Both the position numbers and the translations under genes were made by a program. DNA of 64,000 nt, taken from positions 620,001 through 684,000 of the forward strand of contig NZ_CP053096.1 of assembly GCF_013008635.1 (NCBI RefSeq), written 5' to 3'. Under the pieces are notes generated by a model that saw only the letters and a list, made by a program, of their open reading frames with translations, had not been told where the DNA came from and did no database searches. The stretch comes from Mycoplasma miroungigenitalium (GTDB taxonomy: Bacteria > Bacillota_I > Bacilli_A > Mycoplasmatales > Metamycoplasmataceae). Of the stretch, positions 33,966-44,800 are shown piece after piece. Position 1 is the first letter of the stretch, and every line of letters starts with the position of its first letter.

Positions 33966-35391
33966 ACCAGAAAATTCGTCCGGTAACTCAATTCACATTA
34001 ATGTTCTGTATGAGAAAAATATTTTAGGAGTAGTGCTTTCGGATAATAAATACGCCGACAATGTTATTCCTTACTTATTGGAAGAAGATTTTGCAGTCGT
34101 TGAACACAAACGACTTTTTATCGTATTGTCTCATTTGTATAAAAACAATATCAGTATTAACAACCAACAAATACTTGAATTAGCTAAAAAAACTAATGAA
34201 ACATTAGTAACACCAATGCTATTAACTGAAGTTTATGCCTCGGCAGGTTTGCCTTCTAATATCCAAAATTATTTAGAAGAATTAATCAAATTAACGAAAT
34301 TAAGAACTATTCAAGCAAGAATTAGCGAAATGCAAAATCAACTTAACAGATTAGACCATAATTTAGATGAAAATTCGTTAATTAACCAAATTCAAAAATT
34401 GTTAATGGATGTTGATCGAGCTAAAGATGGTGAAGACTTTTTAACTGCGAAATCAGTCAGTGATGAATATTATGATGAGTTAAACACTTTAAAAAATGCT
34501 GACCCAAACTCTATCAGGGGAATTCCAACTGGCTTTAAAGACATTGATGTTGCCACTCAAGGTCTACATGGATCGGAATTACTGATTTTAGCTGCCAGAC
34601 CCGGTATTGGTAAAACAGCCTTAGCATTAAATATTGCAGTCAATGTTGCTAGGTCAAAAAATAAAGTTACTAAACGCAATCGTCGTGTTGCATTCTTCAG
34701 TCTGGAAATGTCCCCTAAACAACTAATGGGTAGAATTTATTCATTTATGTCTGGTGTGGATCAGTACAAACTTAAAAAACCACAATTATTAACTGACGAT
34801 GAGATTTTAAAAATTAATGCAACTAAAAATAATTGGATTGACCGTTTAAATCTTTTTATTGATAATACTTACGAAAACGAACTGCAAACTCTTTTATGAA
34901 AATGTCGTCGTTTGCATAAAGTAGAACCAATTGATTTAATCGTAGTTGACTATTTACAATTAATTTCATCAACTACAAAAGGTCGTGGTGGGGAAAATAG
35001 ACAACTGGAAATTACTAGAATCTCAAGAAGTCTAAAAACACTATCCCTTGAGTTAAATGTACCAATTTTAGTATTGTCTCAATTAAACCGTCAAACCGAA
35101 ACGCGTGAAGACAAAAGACCTATGCTAGCTGACCTTCGTGAATCGGGTTCTATTGAAAATGATGCCGATATTGTAATGTTTTTATACCGTGAAAACTACT
35201 ATAATTCAAAAAATAAAGATATAGAAGTCGAAAACGAAAGCAAAAATATCGGTGAAGTTACTGAATTAATTTTAGCAAAACACCGTAATGGCCAAACGGG
35301 TAAAATTGGTCTAAGATTTTTACCACATATTGGTAAATTTACCGACGTAAATTTTTACGATGAGTTTATAGAAATAGAAGGTGATAATTAA
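33955..35391 (+). CDS. dnaB: Replicative DNA helicase DnaB (named dnaC in some mycoplasmas)
   Basis: 478 aa, normal size. N-terminal helicase domain (about 15-115), then a linker and a RecA-type C-terminal domain: GIPTGFKDIDVATQGLHGSELLILAARPGIGKTA with Walker A around 218, and Walker B LIVVDYLQLI (about 325). The RSLKTLSLELNVPILVLSQLNRQ and DLRESGSIENDADIVMFLYR motifs are intact. Hexameric helicase unwinding DNA ahead of the replisome. One UGA encodes Trp. Overlaps rplI (11 nt) and the next gene (1 nt). Confidence 0.97.
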
Positions 35392-36662
35392 TGGATAGAC
35401 TCAGTATCATACTAATTCCGATATTAGTATTCTTACTACTTTGTAGTTCAATTTTTAGTAGTTGTGAAACTGCATACTCAACATTGAATCCGGGCAAGCT
35501 TGAAACAATGATTGATAAAAAAGAATTTGGTTCAAAATTAATTAAGAAGCAATACAAATTTTTTAACCGTATGCTAGGTTTGATTCTAATATGCAATAAC
35601 TTAGTTAATATTGGTCTTTCAGCGGCAGTTTCATACTTACTTTCGAAAAACTTAAGTGCTTCTGTAGAGCAATATTCTGCTCTAATTTCAACTGCTGTTT
35701 TAACGCCTATTATTGTTATTATTGGTGAAATCTTGCCAAAATTAATTGCAAAAGCGCACCCAGAAAAAGTCGCTAAAACATTCTGTTATGTTTTGGAAGT
35801 ACTGTACTGAGTATTTTTCCCAATTTGTTGATTAATCGGTAAGATTAGTAAAAGTATTTATATAACAAACACTGAACAAGATGTTAAAAATCTTTTAGAT
35901 GTAGCTCATACCGAAGGCGTTTTAGAAGCTAATGAAAGCATCATGGCGCAAAACGCTTTGGATTTAGACACAACCAAAATTAGAAAACATTATATTAAGA
36001 TTAAAGATATGTCTTATCTACCGTATAATGCAACAATTGCGCAAGCGCAAGAAATGTTTAAAAAGACAAACTATTCAAGACTACCTATTGAAAAAGATGG
36101 TCAATTTCTAGGTATTGTTTTATTAAAGGATATCTTCTTCCTGAGAAAAGGTAAAGTCATAACATATATGAAATCTGTACCAACTATCAGTGCTAATTCA
36201 ACCTTAGCTTCAGCACTGGAGAGATTAAGATTTGAACGGGCACAGATGGCGTTTGTCACAAATAATATGTCTTCGAGTGAAATCTTGGGAATAATCACTA
36301 TTGAGGATATTCTTGAAGAAATAGTTGGTGAAATATATGATGAATATGATGAGGATGAATTAAAAGAATTCTTCGAAATCAGTCTTGAATTATTCCATGT
36401 TTCTGGCGGTGTTAAAATGAAACAAGTTCTAAAACAAATGAATTTAGAATTGCAATTATCGGATGAGGAATTAAACTCAACATTAGAAAAATGAGCAAAA
36501 ACCAAACATACAGAAAAATTAAATAAAAACACCAGATTTGAAGTAGATGGTGTCTCATTTAAAGTGTTAACATTACCGACAACCAAACAAAAACATTATC
36601 GTTTTGAAATCGAAATCGGAACGCAGGCACCTGTTAATATTGAACCGACAATGGAAATATAA
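35391..36662 (+). CDS. CNNM/CorC-type membrane protein with CBS pair (Mg2+ efflux family)
   Basis: 423 aa. Four hydrophobic helices make the CNNM domain (about 5-135, including CSSIFSSCETAYSTLNPGKLE and VVIIGEILPKLIAK), followed by a CBS pair (YIKIKDMSYLPYNATIAQA ... LGIITIEDILEEIVGEI) and a C-terminal CorC_HlyC-like domain (about 335-420). Family members are linked to magnesium or cobalt efflux or resistance. The start codon overlaps the dnaB stop (TAATG), placing it last in the operon. Several UGA codons encode Trp. Confidence 0.9.
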
Positions 36663-36690
36663 TATATCGGGCAAGTCTCAATATTTTTTT

Positions 36691-36724
36691 AATGTACTTT
36701 ATAGTTAAACAAAGTACATTTTTT
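36691..36724 (+). terminator. Rho-independent terminator of the gdpP operon
   Basis: AATGTACTTT (36691-36700) pairs with AAAGTACATT (36711-36720), followed by TTTT. Confidence 0.8.
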
Positions 36725-36746
36725 GTACTTGTTAGAATAAGAAATC

Positions 36747-36954
36747 TTTCGGTATTAATTAAACATAAAATTAAATCTAAAAGTTTTATATCAAACATTT
36801 ACATATATCTCTTATTAATTATGTAATAAATTAAAAACGTTTTTACGCTCACCATTCGTGTGCTACATCGCTACAAAACGCTTTTTAATTTATTACAGCT
36901 TTCAAAAGGTTCAACTATTTAAATGTTTGATATCTATAAGGAAATATACCGAAA
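36747..36954. repeat. Three nested inverted repeats (about 208 bp palindromic unit)
   Basis: Arm pairs nest concentrically: TTTCGGTAT (36747-36755) with ATACCGAAA (36946-36954); ATATCAAACATTT (36788-36800) with AAATGTTTGATAT (36921-36933); GTAATAAATTAAAAA (36823-36837) with TTTTTAATTTATTAC (36882-36896). Spacers are unequal on the two sides. The right part overlaps the 3' end of the transposase-like gene, whose stop codon abuts one arm. Confidence 0.7.
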
Positions 36955-37659
36955 TAGGAGGTATATTAAAACTGTAAGTTCATTTTTTGATGCTTTATCG
37001 TGTAAATTTTTAGTGAAAAAATAACATATTGCCGAGCTGTTTTGATGCTGTTTTTTAGCTGCATTTTTGCTAAGAAAATTAGTATGTAAAATTACCTCTC
37101 TAACCCTCATTTTAGGACGGTATTTTATACCTTGAAATCTAGTGAATAAATCATCAATTTCAACGTGAATTTTTTTCTGATTTCTAAGCTTAAATCTATT
37201 GGCATTTTCTAAATATTTTTTGTTGTTTTGAATATCGATTTGCTCATCGATTTTGAATCGTTTTTTCATCTCATATAATAGTTGTTTTGATGGCTTTAAA
37301 GGTATCAATTCAGACGGTAATGATTGATTATTTAAGTCGCTTATAATACAAAATTTAATTAAATCAAAATCATATTTAGACCGCTTTAAACGTTCTATTA
37401 TTACATCATGATAATATGTTATTCGACGTTTTTTGCCCCTATTATCTAGATATTCATACATCGTATAATTTAATTCGAAACTACCGCGCATCGTAATTCA
37501 TTTATGAGTTTTTTGTTTTGCTATTTTCCAGTCTGGATATTTTTCGAAACGTATTTTATTTCGAAATTCTTCTTCAGCAAAATTTAATTCTCTTGCTTTG
37601 TTAAAATAGTATTTTTTCAAATCTGGTTCATTACTGAATATATTAATTTCATAATTCAT
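36934..37659 (-). CDS. Truncated transposase-like protein, Mbov_0401/ISLre2-like
   Basis: 241 aa, basic. The pattern KWITMRGSFELNYTMYEY, then KIHVEIDDLFTRFQG and VREVILHT, recalls the N-terminal half of the UPF0236/ISLre2 transposase-like proteins associated with mycoplasma integrative conjugative elements; full members run to 400 or more residues, so the catalytic C-terminus is missing. The start (37659) lies upstream of the internal ATG at 37491 and is separated from it by two UGA Trp codons. TATAAT is six bases before the ATG and no ribosome site is seen. Likely a mobile-element remnant; the assignment is from memory. Confidence 0.5.
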
Positions 37660-37665
37660 AATTCA

Positions 37666-37694
37666 ATTATAAAAAAACATAGCCTCGCTATGTT
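37666..37694 (-). terminator. Terminator fused to the next gene's -10 box
   Basis: On the minus strand ACATAGC and GCTATGT (37677-37693) form a stem with loop GAG, followed by seven T residues that run straight into TATAAT (37666-37671), the -10 box of the transposase-like gene. One gene thus ends where the next promoter begins. Confidence 0.7.
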
Positions 37695-37831
37695 CATGAA
37701 AATATTACAGATTTAATTTCAATGTAAAAGTTTCTAAAGGATGATTTGTAACAGGTTTTGGATTAGACGGGAATGGCTTAACAGCATTTGGTTCTATTTC
37801 ATTAGAACATAAAGATTTTGATGTTTTGTTT

Positions 37832-38083
37832 TTAATACATCTTTTTATTATCTAATATTTTGTAATTACCATTTAAAAATTCCTTAAGCTCACTTTTATC
37901 TAATAATGATATTGCATTAATATTTTCTTTTAAATCTTTAATTTCGCTTGTATTTACTTTATCTTTTCAATCTACAATTATTTTATTATTTCTATCTTTA
38001 GATAAATAGCATTCATTAAAAACAATATTACCATTTTGTATATTCTTATTTAATTTATTTACAATTTCTGCATATTTACTCAT
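37832..38083 (-). CDS. Small protein, 83 aa, probably frameshifted from a longer gene
   Basis: Starts at ATG 38083 with AAAGGAA upstream and contains one UGA Trp. The protein is charged and helical (MSKYAEIVNKLNKNIQNG, ...). Family unknown. Right after its TAA, the +1 frame stays open for about 40 codons (SNEIEPNAVKPFPSNPKPV...) and stops at 37705, only 12 nt from the terminator stem, so the original product was probably about 125 aa. A one-base change in the A5 tract near 37841-37850 would join the frames. Confidence 0.55.
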
Positions 38084-38104
38084 TTTTTTCCTTTCTTTTG
38101 TTTT

Positions 38105-38135
38105 AGTGTCGAAAATTATGTATAATACAGACACT
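38105..38135 (-). promoter_or_regulatory. Operator-like inverted repeat over divergent -10 boxes
   Basis: AGTGTC (38105-38110) and GACACT (38130-38135) flank a segment holding TATAAT on the plus strand (38121-38126) and TATTATACAT on the minus strand, the latter in position to drive the small gene starting at 38083. Confidence 0.4.
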
Positions 38136-38146
38136 GATTATTGATT

Positions 38147-38174
38147 GAGTCGACAAGCAGACGGCTCTTTTTTT
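38147..38174 (+). terminator. Orphan terminator about 20 nt after a plus-strand -10 box
   Basis: GAGTCG pairs with CGGCTC (one G-U pair) around a nine-base loop, then TTTTTTT. With TATAAT at 38121-38126, a plus-strand transcript would be only about 40 nt long unless it reads through. Confidence 0.5.
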
Positions 38175-38803
38175 ATCCATTTAACAAAAGATATAAAAAA
38201 CGCAAGCTTTCACCTGCGTGCTAACGCAGCTATTTTTACACATCCAAAAAATATTAATTGAGTTATATTTTGATTAACTGATAAAATGTGAAAACATTTT
38301 ATTGATTTCAAGTTATTAAATGATTGTGATTTTTAATATTAGTAAATAAATTCTATTATTGATTGAGTGATTTTTCCTTTTGTACCTTTTAAATGAGCGG
38401 TTTCGTCTATTTGCTATAAGCATTTTGTATAATTTAAATTAATAAATTCCTATGTTGAAAATTACTATAATTTTCTCATTTAAATTGCAATGTCTATTAA
38501 TTTTAAATTAGCTATTATTTTTTTGATTTTATAAATATTGTGATTAGTGTGTGATTTTTATTTCGTTCCAATAAATACCCGAATTTATACGAAGAAATAC
38601 TAGTTCATTCGGAAGCGTCTAGTTGTAGTTAAAATTATTTACACGTTATTGATTTTTAAATAATGTTAAAAATGTGAAAAATATAGGTTATTGACAAATT
38701 GATATATAACCTATATGTCTTTTTTGGCTTATATTTAAATAATATAAATCAATTTTTGATATATTTAAATTATTAGTTGCTCGAATATTTTTTATCAATA
38801 ATA
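38175..38803. other. Non-coding, AT-rich spacer with hairpins
   Basis: No supported ORF on either strand. Visible structures: mutually exclusive stems ACGCA/TGCGT and CTGCGT/ACGCAG near 38197-38230; a perfect nine-bp stem ATAAAATGT/ACATTTTAT with a GAAA loop (38281-38302); and ATAGGTTAT/ATAACCTAT (38683-38714) followed by a T-rich run. The 14-mer ATTATTGATTGAGT occurs twice (about 38137 and 38355). Looks like a decayed accessory region. Confidence 0.4.
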
Positions 38804-38804
38804 T

Positions 38805-38837
38805 AAAAAAATTCAAGATTGTATTCTTGAATTTTTT
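38805..38837. terminator. Terminator of the giant surface protein gene
   Basis: AAAAAATTCAAGA (38806-38818) pairs with TCTTGAATTTTTT (38825-38837), 13 bp, eight bases beyond the TAATAA double stop of the minus-strand gene. Usable from both strands. Confidence 0.85.
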
Positions 38838-38845
38838 GAGTTTTA

Positions 38846-41800
38846 TTAAATAACAAGAAAGTCTGCTCTTCCCATGTGCAATATTAATTGTAAAGCTTTT
38901 TGGAATACTGGATAAGAGTTTTTGTAGAAGTGATCATAGTCTCATATTTTACCATCATACTTAGCGGTAAATAATCACATACGTCAGTCTGGATATTCAA
39001 CATCTTCAACAGTAACTTTATTATTATCATAAGGTTTCATGAAACTTTCTGCCTCTTGAGCAAGGTTTTCTTCATTGTGTGTATGTAAATCGTTCATCAA
39101 TTTTGTGCCACCCAATACAGGTCATAATTTAGAACCAGATTTTAAATATAAATCATTATAGTCCTGACCATCTCCATAGCCCAACTGAACACCTCTTAGT
39201 GTTCAGTAAAGACCATAATAGGTATCTGTTGGAAGCTTAAAATTTTTATTCTCTATTCTGTGAACTGTTAAAATGTGTGCTACTTGGTGAGCAATGAAAT
39301 CTACTCATTTATGTTTTAAGTTATATTTCACATTATTGTCTTTTTCTGAAGAGTAGTTATTAGGTGTGTTTGGAACTTTGCTATTTAAGTAATTTAGTAA
39401 ACTAGAGAATGTATAAGCATTTCAACCATTACTGAAAGCTAATTTGTAATCATAATCGTAGTAACCCTTTTTTGAACCGTCAAAATCAACATGAAGAATT
39501 TGATTTCTTTTATCTTGTGGTAGTTTAAATAAATATGATTCAGCGGCAAGATTATTTCTTATGTATGTTTCGTTTTCATAAGTAATTATGTCTGATTGTT
39601 GTTTTTTATTATGTCATGTATAGACATTAGTCTTGCCAGATAGTTTGCTTGTACCAGCAAATGAAATAGATTCTAAGTTATAAGTATAACCAGCCTTTAG
39701 ATCAAGTGATTCAAATTGGAAACTAATGTTGCCATTACGGATATCTTGATTTATACTTACACCACCATTAATTGTAATATCATGTTCTAAAGCAACTGGG
39801 TTATTAGAACTAGATACTTTTTCGCTTGTAAAAGTAGCGCTTCCTTTTAAAACAACTGTAATTGGTTGATTTTGTTCAATTGTTATATCAGAAGATCTAA
39901 ATCCATTAATAATAAATTTATTATCAGTTACAGCTTCAATTAATTTTGTTCCTTCAACAGAACGTTGTCTCTCGGTTGGCGTGTAATTTTCAAAAATTAA
40001 TGAAACATTATTAGCAATAACTTCTCCATTATTTTTAATGTTAAAATCGCTTGTTTCTTGTGTATATGTTTTATTAAATAAATCTTGGTTTTGACTTAAG
40101 ACTTGCTCTTTACTTAAATTATTGCTATCAGAAATAACAACTTTACTTAATACATAATCGCCATCTTTAGTGAATTTATTTTGTTTGAAAGTAAATCTTA
40201 GAACATCGCTGTTTAACTGCATTGGTTCTGATACTATATGGTCATTACCTGATGATGCTAATAAATAAACATATTTGTTTGCGTGTTTACCTTCATGTTG
40301 GTTAACGACTATCAATCCATGAACATCCTCTTTTTTTCATGAGTATCTTGTGCGAATTGTTGTCCCTGGTGTGTATTCGGTTGAATCAGAAGGAGCATAC
40401 TTAATCAACTCATAAGTATCTTTCAATTCTTGAATCATAGGTGGCAATTCTGCTGGAACATTTGTATCTTTATTGTTCTTCATTTGATTTAATTGCTCCA
40501 ACAAAGCACCACGTTTCGGATTTGATGCTGACAAGGCAGAAGCTAGTTCAATTGCTTTTTCAATTTTAGCGTCTTTAATAAGCTTGTTCATTTTTGATTC
40601 TGTTTTAGAAGGTTCATTCAATTGTGTATTTAAACCATCCTTAACAGGTCCTGGTTTAAGATCGTTAATAGCATCCTTAGCATCATTATATGCTCTATAT
40701 AATGCATTTGCTTTATCAATTTTGTTTTGTACTGTTTTTGAATCATCTGCATTAGTTACTGCAAATTGAGATTTTGTTCCTGAATCAAAGACATTAATAG
40801 CATTATTTAATTCGGCAATTTTTTGCTCTCTTAAAATGTCATCTTGTTTTTTAGCTTTAGCATCTTCAATGATTTTCGCTATTTGCTCTTTAGTTGTGGC
40901 TTCATTAAGTCTTGTTTCTAATGCAGTTTTTTGTGGACTTTGTCTCAAACTACTAATTTGTGTACTTGCATCTGAAATTAGCGGCTTGAATGAGTCTATT
41001 TTTTGTTCAAGTGTAGTTGTGCCGTTTAAATCAGTAATTGAGTTATTCTCGGCAACCAATGCGTTTTTGATTGCACTCGCTTTATCGAAAGGAGTTTGAT
41101 TTAGTTTAGTTTCTATATTATCAATTTTTGCTTTAACGGCATCAATACCAGTAACGGTATTTGCAAAAGCTTTCGCAGCTTCTCTTAATACGACAGGTGT
41201 TGAATCGGCATTATCACGATTATTTTGTCTTAAAACCGATTCTAATTGAGATTTAATACCAGCATATTTTGGTTGGTTAGCTAATTCAGCTATTTTATCA
41301 TTTACCTGTTTTTTTGCTACTTCATATTCAGCTCGAGCTAGATATTTGTCTTTATTTGCTTCAAGTGCATCTAATTTAGCTTTTCCTGTAGTATATTCAG
41401 CAACTATTTTAGCTGACTTATCATTTAATTCTTCGTATGCAGGTTTATCGGCTGGATAAGCACTATTGAATGAATTAATGTTACGAGTAACTTCTGATTT
41501 AACGTTATTAATATCAGCGTTTAATAGTTCTAATGCCTTAGCTTTAACTTGTTGGTTTGCTTCATTAGTAAATAAATTTCTCAATTCAGTTTCTTTGGTG
41601 TTGAATGAACCAATAATTCTGTTGGCATCATTGTTATTAGTTGACATTGTGTCAACCTTGCTGATAGTATCAGTGTATTGGCTAGGATCTAGTGCGTTAG
41701 TAATAGTATCCAACACTGAAGTTTTGTAGTTTGAGTTTAGTTTATTAACAAGCAATGCGTGTAAATTACGAACATCATTATTATTGTGCGCGTTAGATAA

Positions 41801-44800
41801 TTTGTATAAATCACCTACTTTTGATTCTATAGTGTCTAGTGAAGTTTTGGCATTAGCGATTGGGGTTTTGATTTCGCTGATTTTAGCAATAGCATCTTCA
41901 AAAACCTTGATATCAGTATTGCTGATATTTCCTAAACCATCAACGGCAGCTTTAATTTGTTCTATTTCATTAGCTGCAGTTTTTATTGACGCATATTTTG
42001 AATCAGTAAGTGTTGCCATTAATTCATCGTATTTATCTTTAAATTCTTTGGCTTTACTTGATTTATTAATTGCATTTGTTAATGCGGTTGAGTAAGCATC
42101 ATAAGCATTATTAATTTGATCAGTAGTTGATTGTTCATTGTTTAATACGGTGTCTAGAGCACTTTGAGCCTGTTGTTTATCAACATCCAATGAATTTTTA
42201 ATTGCATCATATTTATCGTCAGCTGGAATTTGTGATTTAGTTGTAGCAATTAAATTATCTTTACTTGTTTTATCGCTAAGTTTTTGTGCACGAATAGCTT
42301 GTTGTGATTTGGCCAATGTATAAGCTTCGTTTAATTTATCAATATCACTTTGAGCTTGACTTAAGCTTGGGTTTTTGCCCGTTCCAGAGGTTTTGTCTGT
42401 TTCGGATTTAACTGCACTCAATGTTTTATTGATGTCACTATAACCATTTGTTAATGTTTCATTTAAGTAAGTTCGAACTTCTTCAGCTAATTTAATATAT
42501 TCATTGTTTTTGTTTGATTCAGCGTTATTTTTATCTTCAATGAATTTTGACTTAGCTGCATCTAATGCTTTTTGTGCAGCTTCATAAAGTTCAAGCTGTT
42601 TTTGTGCTGAGACATTTTCTGGATTAGCTAAATCTTTAGTTAATTGGTTTTTGATTTCGTTTAATTTATTTTCGTAATCTGATTTCAATTGTGCTGAAGC
42701 AGGATCTGTCGTATCGCTTGCCTCTTTTTCTGCTTGGGTTTTTGAATTTTCAAAGGCTTGTTTTGCTTTTGCTAATGCGGAAGTTTCCGCGTTTTCGATT
42801 GCATGTTGTAAAGCTGTTTGCGCGGCAGCAATAGTTTCATAATCATTTATCTTATTCGTTCCCTTTTGATTATTAGCCTCTTTAGCAGCATTTAGAGCAG
42901 CAATTTCATCCTTGTATAATTCACTATTTTTATTAAGTTTAGTTAGTAATTTATCAACGTCAGCGTCAATAGAATTATAAACATTGACAGCCGCTTCTTG
43001 AATTTTGGTTTTTAAAGCTTCTGTTTGATCTATATAGTTTTGAGCAGTAATAGATTTATCGTTTTGAGCTTGTGCAATAGCACCTTGTGAAGTTAGTTTT
43101 TGAGAATTCAATGCATCGCTTTGTTGTGCATATTTTGGATCACTGGCTAATTGTTCAAGTAAAGAGACTTGTTTATTATACTCAGCAACTGAATTATCGA
43201 TTGCAGTCTTATCTTCCTTGGCTTGCTTTAATGATTCTTGCAATTGTGCAAAGGCAGCGTTAGCAACTGCTTCTTTTGGATATGGTTTAACTTCTTTACC
43301 GGCTAAAGCATCTTGAGTAGATTTAACATTTTTTAATGTTTCTTTAATTTTGTTATATTGAGGTGATGAGTCATCTAAGCCATTTAAGAATATTTGCACA
43401 TTTTGACTTAATTGGTCGTAATTCTTAACTGCTTCTTTATCTTTATCGGCGATTGGGAATTGTTGTTGAGCAAATTCGTTTGCTTTGTCAACTATTGCTT
43501 TAGCATTAGCAAAATCTTGTGGAGTTGGATTTGATTTTACTAAACTGTTCGCACTTGTTTTATCGCTTTCTAATTTAGTTTTGATGTATTCTCTACTTGC
43601 ATCTGTGCTGTTAGCAATGTTTTGATCTAAAGTGGCTAATGAAGTTTGATATGCTTGTTGGGCTTCATTGGTTTCTTGAGTTTTTCTATCATTAATTTGA
43701 TTTTTAACTTGTTCAAGATCTTTTTGAGCTTGTTCATAAGCAGCAATTGAATCTTGAGCAAAAGTAGGCGAATCTTTTTGTAATGCGCCTAGTTTTTGGG
43801 TTAGGGCATTATTGATTTTTTCGATTTCAGAGTCTAATCATTTTTTAGTGTTTGGATAAGCATCAAGGTTGTTAGAAGTATCTGTTAAGTTCATTTTACT
43901 TGAGTCATAATCAGCTTTTGCTTTTTCAACTTTGGCTAATTCAATAGCTTTATTTAACTCATTGTATAAAGCTTCTGCTTTTTCAACTTTATCGGATGGA
44001 TTGCTTGCAGCATCATCTTTGTCAGGTAATTGTTTGTTTAATTCACTAATCTTTTGACTTAAAGCAGTGTTTAAATCTTGGTATAAATTACCATTTTCAA
44101 GATTATTATTTTTGATTAATTCATTTGCTTTTTCAGTAAGTTTGGTAAATCTATCATTTGCTTGATCAACTAATTTATCAGCTAATAATTTAGCTTGTTG
44201 TTGGTAAGTTTCTGCATTAATGGTTGAATCATTTTGGGCATTAGTAATTAGATTTTGTGCATCTGATTTTGCGTTATCTAATTCGGCTTTTTGGGCGCTG
44301 TATAAAGGATTTGCAGTTTTTTGATCAACTAATTTTACAAGAGCTTCATAGTCAGCTTTTGCTTGTTCAATATCTTTAGCTTTTTGGTCGATACTATCTT
44401 TGAAATCGTTTAATTTTTTGATTTCTTGTTCTAACGTATTTGATGATACACCTTGATATGGTGTAGTTTCTTTTGCTTTAACGGCTGTTTCTGAACTATT
44501 GATTAAGTCTTCTATTTGTTTTTTTAAACCTTTTAGTTCTGGTTTGTTATTAACGTCAAGTTGTGTTAATTTATCGTTCAATGCTTTAACGGCTTCACGG
44601 TGTTTTTGTTGAACTGCTTTTACGGCAATTTGTTCTTTAAGAGCAGCAATCTGGTCTTTAGCATCATTGTAAGCTTGTTTAACTTTTTGAACGTATTCAG
44701 GGTCATTCACACTTATTGAGGAAAGTTTTGCGGTTAAAGCTTCATCTACTTTATTTACTTCAGATGTGTATCATTGTTTTGTTTCGCCTAACGAATTATC

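Noticed and set aside
40584-42095. Plus-strand ORFs inside giant protein A
   Set aside because: They are antisense to a continuous 3270-codon frame, hydrophobic shadows of a repetitive Ala/Lys-rich gene, with no ribosome sites.
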